From Acholeplasmatales bacterium (GTDB taxonomy: Bacteria > Bacillota_I > Bacilli_A > Acholeplasmatales > Anaeroplasmataceae): a stretch of DNA of 40,667 bases. The notes below the pieces were generated by a model. The model saw only the letters and a program-made list of their open reading frames with translations, ran no database searches and had not been told where the DNA came from. The position numbers were made by a program, and so were the translations under genes. The DNA lies in contig JAEEHU010000103.1 in NCBI GenBank assembly GCA_016280975.1, positions 1-40,667 on the forward strand. The letters run 5' to 3'. Positions 34,345 through 40,667 of this stretch are shown piece after piece. Within the stretch, counting starts at the first letter, position 1; every line of letters begins with the position of its first letter.

Positions 34345-34345
34345 A

Positions 34346-34417
34346 GAAGCAATACGAAAAAACTTATTATAAGGAGAAGTAACTGGTGTGAGGGTTCGAA
34401 TCCCTCTTGCTTCGCCA
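34346..34417 (+). pseudogene. Gutted tRNA-Ser remnant (acceptor and T-arm only)
   Basis: The 5' strand GAAGCAA (34346-34352) pairs perfectly with TTGCTTC before GCCA. U8 and A9 follow the 5' strand. The T-arm GAGGG-TTCGAAT-CCCTC and right half of the variable arm (CTGGT) match tRNA-Ser at 33031. The D-arm and anticodon arm are replaced by about 25 A-rich bases (for example CGAAAAAACTTATTATAAGG). It cannot decode. It starts one base after the lipoprotein stop, so it may sit at the 3' end of that mRNA. Confidence 0.8.
34379..34417 (+). repeat. Direct repeat copy 2 (tRNA-Ser 3' end)
   Basis: Partner of 33083-33121: 37 of 39 bases match. This is the candidate distal att-like end of the island. 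Confidence 0.9.
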
Positions 34418-34429
34418 CTTAAAAATTAT

Positions 34430-34453
34430 AAGGTATCTTAGGATACCTTTTAT
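34430..34453 (+). terminator. Terminator after the tRNA remnant
   Basis: Stem AAGGTATC/GATACCTT with loop TTAG and a short T-rich tail; homologous to the one after the intact tRNA-Ser. Confidence 0.78.
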
Positions 34454-34459
34454 ATTTTC

Positions 34460-34489
34460 TTTCACTAATTTAAATAATAATGTTATAAT
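34460..34489 (+). promoter_or_regulatory. Putative promoter of the GNAT gene
   Basis: TTTCAC (34460-34465), 18-bp spacer, TATAAT (34484-34489) with extended TG (TGTTATAAT). A second TATAAT lies 15 bases downstream. Confidence 0.5.
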
Positions 34490-34525
34490 TGATATATAAT
34501 ACTTCAATTAAAAGGTGGAGATACT

Positions 34526-35050
34526 ATGTTATTAATTGAACCAACAATGGACTATGATAAGCAAATACAAGCATTTAGAAAAGAATTTTTAAATGCTGGT
34601 GATATGGATGGATCAAGCCATTTAAGAAAATATGCTAAAACAGAAGATTGGATTAATCATACAATTGAATATAAAAGTAGTGAATCACCAAATGGATTTG
34701 TTAAAACTAGTCAATATATTTATGTTAGAGAAAAGGATAAAAAGGTAATTGGTGTACTTCAAATAAGACATCATTTGAATGAAATGCTAGAAAAGTATGC
34801 TGGCTATATCGGCTATTCAATTTGCCCATCAGAAAGAAAAAAAGGCTACGGGACAGCTATGCTTAAAGCAGCTCTACCAATTTGTAAGGAATTAGGAATT
34901 AAAAACTTATTAATTGCTTGTATAGAAGGTAATGAAGCAAGTAAAAAGGTAATTCTAAAAAATGGTGGAGTGTATGAAAATACTATCTACTGGGAAGAAC
35001 GCAATTCAAATATTGAAAGATATTGGATAGATTTAACAAAAATAGAATAA
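34526..35050 (+). CDS. GNAT-family N-acetyltransferase
   Basis: Transfers an acetyl group from acetyl-CoA to an unknown amine. The 174-residue chain has the GNAT fold elements: strand YIYVREKDKKVIGVLQIRH, then YIGYSICPSERKKGYGTAML. The CoA pyrophosphate loop RKKGYG is intact. The late motif CIEGNEASKKVILKNGG is also conserved. GGTGGAG precedes the ATG. No partner gene suggests a substrate; a small-molecule or ribosomal-protein target is equally possible. Confidence 0.9.
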   Translation: MLLIEPTMDYDKQIQAFRKEFLNAGDMDGSSHLRKYAKTEDWINHTIEYKSSESPNGFVKTSQYIYVREKDKKVIGVLQIRHHLNEMLEKYAGYIGYSICPSERKKGYGTAMLKAALPICKELGIKNLLIACIEGNEASKKVILKNGGVYENTIYWEERNSNIERYWIDLTKIE

Positions 35051-35051
35051 A

Positions 35052-35080
35052 TTGAAATCAAACACTTATTATGATATAAT
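35052..35080 (+). promoter_or_regulatory. Promoter of the 55-aa exported peptide gene
   Basis: TTGAAA (35052-35057), 17-bp spacer, TATAAT (35075-35080) with an extended -10 (TGATATAAT); 23 bases before the ATG. Confidence 0.8.
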
Positions 35081-35103
35081 TTTATTAGGTGGGGGTATAC
35101 TAT

Positions 35104-35271
35104 ATGAAAAAGAGAATTATAATTGGAACAGCTTTAACAATAATGTTAGCTGCGATGATGACTGGAACTCGTTCTTGTGGTGGTGGAGGTTACAATAACG
35201 AAAAAGAAAATGAAGTAGTAGAAGAATTATCACAAGAAGATACTAATTTAGAAGAGCTAGAGCAAGAATAA
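35104..35271 (+). CDS. Small exported peptide, possibly a lipoprotein, 55 aa
   Basis: No family recognised. The start MKKR and a hydrophobic stretch IIIGTALTIMLAAMM look like a signal peptide. It is followed by SCGGGG and a strongly acidic tail (EVVEELSQEDTNLEELEQE). The Cys could be lipid-modified, but the preceding residues (GTRS) do not form a standard lipobox. The ATG at 35104 follows GGTGGGGG; the track's earlier start at 35089 overlaps that site. It has its own strong promoter and terminator, so it is a self-contained and probably real gene. Confidence 0.65.
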   Translation: MKKRIIIGTALTIMLAAMMTGTRSCGGGGYNNEKENEVVEELSQEDTNLEELEQE

Positions 35272-35285
35272 TTAACAGAAATTAT

Positions 35286-35316
35286 GAAAGGTGTATCATG
35301 TTGATACACTTTTTTC
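35286..35316 (+). terminator. Intrinsic terminator after the 55-aa gene
   Basis: Stem GTGTATCA/TGATACAC with loop TGT and a T-tract of six or more. Confidence 0.85.
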
Positions 35317-35396
35317 TTTTTGTAAGTCGTTGGTGTTTAAAATGAATTTTATTTATGATTAAATAGAATATATCTATATAGTTAGGTGGTATTAAT

Positions 35397-36101
35397 ATGG
35401 ATGTTATGATGGAAGGATTAAATGTAAAGAAAGTATATGACAATGGTCAGCTTAAGGTTACTGCAATCCAAAATGTTAATTTCAAAATAAATAAAGGTGA
35501 ATTAGTTGTTATTTTAGGTCAATCAGGTGCTGGTAAATCAACTCTTTTAAATCTAATTGGTGGAATGGACTATGTAACTGAAGGATCTTTAATTATAAAT
35601 GGTAAGGATATTGCTAAATATAATAAAAGAGAGCTAATTCAATTTAGGCGTAATAACATTGGATTTGTCTTCCAATTTTATAATCTAATGCCTAACCTAA
35701 CTGCAAAAGAAAATGTAGAGCTTGCAACAGAATTAAAGAGGGATGCTTTAAATCCAGTTGAGGTACTAAAATCAGTTGGACTTGATGATAAATTAGATCA
35801 TTTCCCATCACAGCTTTCTGGTGGTGAACAACAAAGAGTATCTATCGCTCGTGCTGTTGCGAAAAACTCAGATATTATTTTATGTGATGAGCCAACAGGT
35901 GCTTTAGATTATGAAACAGGTAAGGGAATACTTTCTTTACTTTCTAAACAAGCAAGAGAATTAGGTAAGACTGTTATTATAGTTACACATAATCAAGCTC
36001 TAGCAGAAATGGCAGATCATTTAATAAGAATTAAAAACGGTACTATATCTTTTGATGAATATAACGAAAATCCAAAGGATATTAAAGATATAGAATGGTA
36101 A
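35397..36101 (+). CDS. ABC transporter ATPase, LolD/MacB type
   Basis: ATP-binding subunit of a type VII (FtsX-linked) ABC system, 234 residues. Walker A is GQSGAGKST (41-49), then [18 protein letters not shown], the signature [15 protein letters not shown], Walker B DEPTGALD and the H-loop VTHN. It overlaps the permease gene by seven bases, so the two act together. Such pairs export lipids, peptides or antimicrobial compounds, or signal through membrane strain; the substrate is not evident. A TTAGGTGG-type ribosome site precedes the ATG. Confidence 0.92.
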   Translation: MDVMMEGLNVKKVYDNGQLKVTAIQNVNFKINKGELVVILGQSGAGKSTLLNLIGGMDYVTEGSLIINGKDIAKYNKRELIQFRRNNIGFVFQFYNLMPNLTAKENVELATELKRDALNPVEVLKSVGLDDKLDHFPSQLSGGEQQRVSIARAVAKNSDIILCDEPTGALDYETGKGILSLLSKQARELGKTVIIVTHNQALAEMADHLIRIKNGTISFDEYNENPKDIKDIEW

Positions 36102-37960
36102 AAAAGATACATTTACTAACGATATTTAAAACAATTAAATCTAAGTTTGTCCGTTTCTTAGTTAATATGCTAATTGTTTTATTATCGATAGCGTTAATAT
36201 CAGCGTTAGGATTTTTACCTTATGGTTTTAAAAAGAGCTATTTAAAAAACTATGAGGGTGTAAAAATGCCTGATGTAACAATTAAATTAAAGGATTCAAA
36301 TCAAACAACAGGTATTCCTAATGATGTTATTACTAAAATAGAAGGATTAGATAATGTTGGTGAGGTAACATCATTTATTGCGATGGATATAAATGAAAAA
36401 TCAGAAAGTGAAATTAAAACTATAGATAGAGTATATTTTACTGATTTTGAAACTGAAAATATTCTAAAACCAACACTTGTTGAAGGAAGACTTCCAGAAA
36501 ATTATGATGAGATTCTAATTCAAAGAAGTGTATTTGGAAAAAATAATTATGAAATCGGTGATGAAATAACTTTTGAAAAGCTACTTATTACTAATAGTAA
36601 AAAGTTTACTGTAGTAGGAATTGTAAATAGTCCACTTTATGTATCATCAAGGCCAGATGTTGCTTGGAATGATAAGGCAGATACAGATAATCCTGATTAT
36701 ATAGAGAGTATATTCTTTATAGATATCAAAACATGCCCTTTAAGGAACTTTTTACCTAAAACTGATATTTTTATCGAGTTATCAGAAAAACCTGGTTATA
36801 TGACAAAAGAATACGATGATTTAGTTAATGAATTTATTGATAATTTAAAGCTTGAGACAAATAATGAGTATACTTATTTATCATTAAATGAAAATACAAG
36901 CTATAAAATGTTTTATGAATTCAATAATACTATGGTAACTATATCAGTAATATTCCCAATATTGTTCGTTTTAGTATGTGCTCTTGTTACATATTTAATT
37001 ATTGAAAAATTGATAACAGAAGAAAGAAGTATGATTGCCTGTGAGTTCTCTCTTGGTGTATCAAAGGGAAGAATAGCTTCTAAGTATTTAGTGTTTAGTG
37101 TTATTTCAACACTATTTGGTGTTGTTGGTGGATATTTCTTAGGAGTATATTTATTAACACAGGTATTCTATGAGCCATATTTGACTGTATTTATAATGCA
37201 TGGAATTCCATTTGATAGTATTTCTCATATTGGATTAATAATGAGTGGAGTCTTGATGTTTGTTTCAATATTTGTGACATTACTTTCTGTATACCTATCA
37301 CTAAGAGAAACACCAGCAAGCTTGATGCTACAAAAGGCACCAAAGCCTGGTAAAAAGGTATTTATCGAGAAAATAGGTATAATATGGAATAGATTATCAT
37401 TCTCATTTAAAAGTAGCGTTAGAAACATATTTAGAAATAAAAAGAACTTGATTCTAACAAGTCTTGCAGTAATTGGATCAACTATTTTAATTTTAATTGG
37501 CTTTGGCCTTAATGATTCAGCTATTGCTATGAGAACAGATGCTACATATAAAAATGTAGCTGATACTATGGGTATTGTGTCATTTGTAATAATTATATTT
37601 GGTCTTGCAATAGGTATTCTTGTAATATACGCTCTTGCAAGCATGAATATTGATGATAGAGTAAGAGAAATAGCAGTACTTAAGGTATTAGGCTATTATG
37701 ATTATGAGGGTGCACTATATACATCAAGAGAGCTATTACTAGTTACTGTATTTGCAGCACTTTTAGGAATACCAATAGGTGCTGGTGTAATATATGTAAT
37801 ATTTAAAGCGATTAATTTCGCATCTATTACTGATGTAAAATGGTATTCATATGTATCAACATATGGAATAACAGTAGTGGCATCTCTATTATCATGCTTC
37901 CTATTATTCCCTAAAATAAAGAAAATAGATTTTAATATATCTTTAAAGAGTATAGAATAA
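36095..37960 (+). CDS. ABC transporter permease with two FtsX domains
   Basis: Membrane partner of the ATPase just upstream, 621 residues. TM1 is near residues 16-36 and is followed by an extracytoplasmic domain of about 220 residues. A first FtsX core (three TMs) lies near 270-405 and includes ERSMIACEFSLGVSKGRI. A second unit (about 445-620) includes DDRVREIAVLKVLGYYDYEG and three more TMs. This resembles the lipoprotein-release-like or YtrF-like eight-TM layout. No response regulator or kinase is adjacent, so a Bce-type resistance module is not supported. A strong terminator follows directly. Confidence 0.88.
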   Translation: MVKKIHLLTIFKTIKSKFVRFLVNMLIVLLSIALISALGFLPYGFKKSYLKNYEGVKMPDVTIKLKDSNQTTGIPNDVITKIEGLDNVGEVTSFIAMDINEKSESEIKTIDRVYFTDFETENILKPTLVEGRLPENYDEILIQRSVFGKNNYEIGDEITFEKLLITNSKKFTVVGIVNSPLYVSSRPDVAWNDKADTDNPDYIESIFFIDIKTCPLRNFLPKTDIFIELSEKPGYMTKEYDDLVNEFIDNLKLETNNEYTYLSLNENTSYKMFYEFNNTMVTISVIFPILFVLVCALVTYLIIEKLITEERSMIACEFSLGVSKGRIASKYLVFSVISTLFGVVGGYFLGVYLLTQVFYEPYLTVFIMHGIPFDSISHIGLIMSGVLMFVSIFVTLLSVYLSLRETPASLMLQKAPKPGKKVFIEKIGIIWNRLSFSFKSSVRNIFRNKKNLILTSLAVIGSTILILIGFGLNDSAIAMRTDATYKNVADTMGIVSFVIIIFGLAIGILVIYALASMNIDDRVREIAVLKVLGYYDYEGALYTSRELLLVTVFAALLGIPIGAGVIYVIFKAINFASITDVKWYSYVSTYGITVVASLLSCFLLFPKIKKIDFNISLKSIE

Positions 37961-37985
37961 GGCTTGGATGATCCAAGCCTTTTTT
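37959..37985 (+). terminator. Terminator after the FtsX permease
   Basis: Perfect 11-bp stem AAGGCTTGGAT/ATCCAAGCCTT followed by T's, starting inside the stop codon. Confidence 0.88.
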
Positions 37986-38014
37986 AAATAAAAAAATGAG
38001 GATATAATCCTCAT
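37986..38014 (-). terminator. Terminator of the minus-strand 193-aa gene
   Basis: Stem ATGAGGAT/ATCCTCAT with loop ATA. Read on the minus strand it follows the stop and runs into seven T's (plus-strand A-run at 37990-37996). Confidence 0.82.
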
Positions 38015-38596
38015 TTAAAATGTCATTTTTATATTTTCAATATCAGATGCAAATCCTAAATATAATGCAAGATATGCAAATCCGCTTAGAATATACATTA
38101 CTCCACCCATTTCTTGACCTGATGAAAAGGCATAAATTCCAGCAAGTAATTCAGCAACAAAGTTAATTAAACCAATTAATATTAGAAGAACAACTATTAT
38201 TTTTCCAAAATTGCCTTTATTATTAGTGAAGTTAATGATTGCTAAAACCAATATTATTATTGCAGGTAATAATTCTACAATCTTTAGAATGAATGCTGCA
38301 TTAATAATTGTTGGAGCATTTGGATCAACATCAGCTGCGTAAGTACAGTGAGTTAATGTATATACAATTGAATAGCTAAGTAGAATTATATATCCAACCA
38401 TACTAGCAGTTTTCATATTAAATAGGAAGTATCCAACGCCTATTAGAACTGCAAGTGAAACTAAGACAACTGTTGATATTGTTGAAGCTAGTAAATTTGA
38501 ATTTTGATAAGATAGTATGAATACAACTACCATTAATAATGCATATGTAAAAAATAAATATGCAGGGACTTTCTTTTCTTTTAATGAATTGTACAT
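38015..38596 (-). CDS. Unknown membrane protein, about 6 TM
   Basis: No family recognised. Its 193 residues are mostly hydrophobic, with about six helices (for example AYLFFTYALLMVVVFILSY, ILKIVELLPAIIILVLAII, IVVLLILIGLINFVAELLA). A short polar loop near residues 88-100 (CTYAADVDPNAP) probably faces outside. It is convergent with the ABC permease and divergent from the purine permease. Nothing indicates a transported substrate. Confidence 0.7.
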   Translation of the reverse strand: MYNSLKEKKVPAYLFFTYALLMVVVFILSYQNSNLLASTISTVVLVSLAVLIGVGYFLFNMKTASMVGYIILLSYSIVYTLTHCTYAADVDPNAPTIINAAFILKIVELLPAIIILVLAIINFTNNKGNFGKIIVVLLILIGLINFVAELLAGIYAFSSGQEMGGVMYILSGFAYLALYLGFASDIENIKMTF

Positions 38597-38741
38597 TTTA
38601 TAGTTTAATTTATTCTTAATTATTTAAAAATAAATTTCTCCTTTCAGCTTTTTATTCTATCAAAATATCAAATTAATTTCTATATAAAAATTATATTTTC
38701 CATAGTTTCAATAATGCTCAATTTTTTGAAATTCTAATTTG

Positions 38742-38770
38742 TTGTAAAGTTATGGATTCTAAGTTATAAT
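38742..38770 (+). promoter_or_regulatory. Promoter of the purine permease gene
   Basis: TTGTAA (38742-38747), 17-bp spacer, TATAAT (38765-38770). The leader to the ATG is only about 40 bases, too short for a purine riboswitch. Confidence 0.7.
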
Positions 38771-38773
38771 ATT

Positions 38774-38793
38774 AAATGTATTTTCATACATTT
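38774..38793 (+). promoter_or_regulatory. 5'-leader hairpin before the purine permease
   Basis: Perfect 8-bp stem AAATGTAT/ATACATTT with tetraloop TTTC at the predicted transcript 5' end. It could stabilise the mRNA or, as DNA, be a repressor site just downstream of the -10. No terminator tail. Confidence 0.5.
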
Positions 38794-38815
38794 TATCGAG
38801 GAGGAAAAGTAAAAA

Positions 38816-40498
38816 ATGGATGATATGGAAAAGAAAGAATCCGTAGAGTCTGAAGCTGAAGTAAAAGCTGCTGAAGAAGTAGCTGCTAACGAAGCTGCGG
38901 AAGAAACTGTAGATGCATCTACAGAAGCTCCAAAAGAAGGTCATCTTGATGAAGAAGGAATCTTAGAATATGATGATTCTAACGCATCAAAGATTGATAA
39001 GTTCTTCGGAGTAACAAGATTTGGTTCTTCAATTAGAACTGAAATCATGGCTGGTTTAGTAACATTCCTAGCAATGTGCTATATCTTAGTCGTAAACCCT
39101 TCAAACATTCTTGATGCCTTTGGCTTAGGCCTTGGTGTTGCAACATCAGTATCATGGGGATCTGTATTTATTGCAACAGCTTTAGGTGCAGTAGTTGGTA
39201 CACTTTTAATGGCATTCGTTGCCAAGATGCCTCTTGCACAAGCTCCAGGTATGGGACTTAACTTCACAGTCGGTACTATCTTATTAGGTGCTGTTGGTGG
39301 AATTGCATTCTCATTTGGTCAAGCAATGTTACTTGTATTAATTTCTGGTATCATTTTCTTAATCGTTTCAATTGTTCCAATTGGAAAAGATAAGGAAACT
39401 GGAAAGTATGTTACATTAAGAGAAAAGATTTTCGATGGTATGCCTGTATGCATTAGAAAGGCTATTCCAGTAGGAATTGGTCTATTCATCGCATTTATTG
39501 GTTTAAAGAATGCACAAGTTATTACTGCTAATGTTGGTACATTTGTTCAATTTGTAACTTTAAATACAGCAGAAGCTTGGGCTTTAGGTGGACCTGCATG
39601 TAGTGCAATGGTATGTTTATTCGGCTTCTTTGTAATTATAGTTCTTGATCATTTCAAGATTAAGGGTTCTGTAATTATTGGTATCTTAGCTGCTACAATC
39701 TTAGCTATACCTCTACAAGTTGCTGATTTAAATACACTTGCAGGTAATGGTGCTGTTTCTTGGAAGTTCTGGGAGAATTTCGCTTCATTCTTCACAGTAG
39801 GACAAAACAGTGCATTCTTATCAGTATTTGAATCTGGTTTCACTGGTTGGACAGGAAGCATGATTCCAACTGCAATCGTATTAATTATTACATTCTGTAT
39901 GATTGATATGTTTGATACAATGGGTACAGTAGTTGGTTGTGCTACAAATGCTGGTTTAATCGATAAGAATGGTAAGCCTCATAACTATAATAAGATAATG
40001 TTATCTGACTCAATAGCTACTGCAACAGGTGCATTATTCGGTACTTCAACAGTTACAACATTCGTTGAATCTGGTTCTGGTATCGCTGCTGGTGGTAAGA
40101 CAGGTATGGTTGCTTTAGTAACTGCTTGTTTATTCTTCCTAGCAATCTTCATCGCTCCAGTATTTGCATTTATCCCTAGTGCTGCATGTGCTCCTGCATT
40201 ATTATATGTTGGTGTATTAATGATGAAGAACGTTGTTAATATTGATTTCAAGGATATTAAATTTGCTGTTCCAGCATTCTTAACTATCTTAATGATGCCA
40301 CTTACTTATTCAATCACTAATGGTATTGGTGTAGGTGTTATTTCATATGTAGTTATTAACTTCATTATTTGGTTAGTTAATATCATTAGATTTAAGGCTG
40401 GTAAGTTACAAGAAAAGCCAAGAATGGAAATATCAATTGTATTAGCAGTTATATTCGTATTATTCTTAGTTTATTTCTTTGTTCCACAAGCTTTCTAA
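38816..40498 (+). CDS. NCS2/AzgA-family purine (adenine/guanine/hypoxanthine) permease
   Basis: Proton-coupled nucleobase importer, 560 residues with about 12-14 TMs. Core motifs are FGVTRFGSSIRTEIMAGLVT, AQAPGMGLN in the half-helix region, MIDMFDTMGTVVG, and TFVESGSGIAAGGKTGM near the substrate site. AzgA/PbuG-type proteins carry adenine, guanine or hypoxanthine; which one cannot be read here. An extra acidic Ala/Glu-rich N-terminal extension of about 50 residues (for example AEVKAAEEVAANEAAEE) precedes the family start and is unusual. GAGGAGG precedes the ATG. Confidence 0.92.
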   Translation: MDDMEKKESVESEAEVKAAEEVAANEAAEETVDASTEAPKEGHLDEEGILEYDDSNASKIDKFFGVTRFGSSIRTEIMAGLVTFLAMCYILVVNPSNILDAFGLGLGVATSVSWGSVFIATALGAVVGTLLMAFVAKMPLAQAPGMGLNFTVGTILLGAVGGIAFSFGQAMLLVLISGIIFLIVSIVPIGKDKETGKYVTLREKIFDGMPVCIRKAIPVGIGLFIAFIGLKNAQVITANVGTFVQFVTLNTAEAWALGGPACSAMVCLFGFFVIIVLDHFKIKGSVIIGILAATILAIPLQVADLNTLAGNGAVSWKFWENFASFFTVGQNSAFLSVFESGFTGWTGSMIPTAIVLIITFCMIDMFDTMGTVVGCATNAGLIDKNGKPHNYNKIMLSDSIATATGALFGTSTVTTFVESGSGIAAGGKTGMVALVTACLFFLAIFIAPVFAFIPSAACAPALLYVGVLMMKNVVNIDFKDIKFAVPAFLTILMMPLTYSITNGIGVGVISYVVINFIIWLVNIIRFKAGKLQEKPRMEISIVLAVIFVLFLVYFFVPQAF

Positions 40499-40523
40499 TT
40501 TACAATTAACAAATAAAATGATA

Positions 40524-40555
40524 AAATGCTTGTATGTATTTACAAGCATTTTTTT
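40524..40555 (+). terminator. Terminator after the purine permease
   Basis: 11-bp stem AAATGCTTGTA/TACAAGCATTT with loop TGTATT and a seven-T tail. Confidence 0.9.
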
Positions 40556-40578
40556 AATGCTTTTAAGGAGTATTATAA

Positions 40579-40667
40579 ATGAAAAAAGTAGCAGAAGCTG
40601 ATAAAAAGTTTATATCTGTATTTATGCATCCAGATAGTGCAAAAGAGGATTTATTATATTTAAAAAA
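40579..40667 (+). CDS. Unidentified gene, 3' truncated by the window edge
   Basis: Only 29 codons are visible, starting MKKVAEADKKFISVFMHPDS. AAGGAG lies at 40565-40570 with good spacing to the ATG, just after the permease terminator. The start is polar without a signal peptide. No family can be assigned from this much sequence. Confidence 0.6.
   Translation, partial: MKKVAEADKKFISVFMHPDSAKEDLLYLK

Larger units (their letters stand above)
33122..34345. other. Small island between intact and remnant tRNA-Ser copies
   Basis: About 1.2 kb bounded by the tRNA-Ser 3' repeat on both sides. It holds an apparently truncated DUF4238-like frame and an LRR lipoprotein. CGA/TCG-containing codons (gtcgac, catcgagat, tctcggcat) are more common in the first frame than in neighbours. 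No integrase, transposase or recombinase is present. It could be the residue of an element integrated at the tRNA, or sequence gained between duplicated tRNAs. Confidence 0.5.

Noticed and set aside
33122-34345. Defence-island or toxin-antitoxin interpretation of the island
   Set aside because: Neither frame shows toxin, nuclease or antitoxin motifs; one is a probable fragment and the other an LRR lipoprotein.
34346-34417. Second functional tRNA
   Set aside because: No anticodon or D-arm can be folded, so it is annotated as a remnant.
38771-38815. Purine riboswitch before the AzgA-type permease
   Set aside because: The predicted leader is about 40 bases with a single small hairpin; there is no three-way junction core.

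Overview
The window is AT-rich bacterial chromosome of a Bacillota (Firmicutes)-type organism. The dnaG-sigA-trmK block, a single-chain glycyl-tRNA synthetase, rsmE-mtaB-rpsU, AGGAGG-type ribosome binding sites, DegV, YitT and VTC proteins all point there. TGA acts as a stop (the Wzz-like gene ends in it) and Trp is TGG, so this is not a UGA-Trp mycoplasma. By inference it is an uncultured gut Bacilli/Erysipelotrichia-like or Mollicutes-related lineage. I cannot name the species. The window starts inside infB and ends 29 codons into an unidentified gene. All starts, repeats and hairpins were read by eye and no database search was run.

Layout. 1-2.6 kb: infB (5' cut), rbfA and mrp, closed by a terminator. 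2.6-5.3 kb: thiI, then an RDD membrane protein with a short PucR-type HTH regulator. 5.4-6.5 kb: a UgpC/MsmK-type sugar-importer ATPase behind a perfect 7+1+7 palindrome. 6.7-13.5 kb: a 1144-residue ATPase-permease fusion, galE, an RsuA-type pseudouridine synthase, an aldo/keto reductase and a macrodomain protein. 13.6-19.4 kb: glyS, dnaG, sigA and a trmK fused to an alpha/beta-hydrolase. 19.4-22.4 kb: a small membrane protein, rsmE, mtaB and rpsU. 22.4-27 kb: an SGNH acetylesterase-like protein, an orphan, a Wzz-like protein, a VTC polyphosphate polymerase-like protein and a 7-TM GGDEF protein, plausibly an envelope and signalling neighbourhood. 27-33 kb: degV, yitT, an 880-residue modular membrane protein and, on the minus strand, a probable manganese-efflux CDF transporter.

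33-34.5 kb: an intact tRNA-Ser(GCU), then about 1.2 kb with different-looking codon use (a DUF4238-like remnant and a BspA-like LRR lipoprotein), then a gutted second tRNA-Ser copy. That copy keeps its acceptor stem, T-arm and downstream hairpin but has lost the anticodon region. 34.5-40.7 kb: a GNAT acetyltransferase, a 55-aa exported peptide unit, a two-gene FtsX-type ABC transporter, an orphan membrane protein (minus strand), an AzgA/NCS2 purine permease and the cut-off final gene.

The best candidates for something undescribed are three. (1) The 880-aa protein has a triplicated four-helix membrane unit, an acidic repeat linker, a cytosolic domain and a tail resembling the C-terminal half of ribosomal protein L15. 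(2) TrmK is fused in frame to a carbohydrate-esterase-like hydrolase. (3) The tRNA-Ser remnant has a perfectly paired acceptor stem beginning just after a lipoprotein stop codon. Most transcription units carry strong intrinsic terminators and TGnTATAAT-type promoters.
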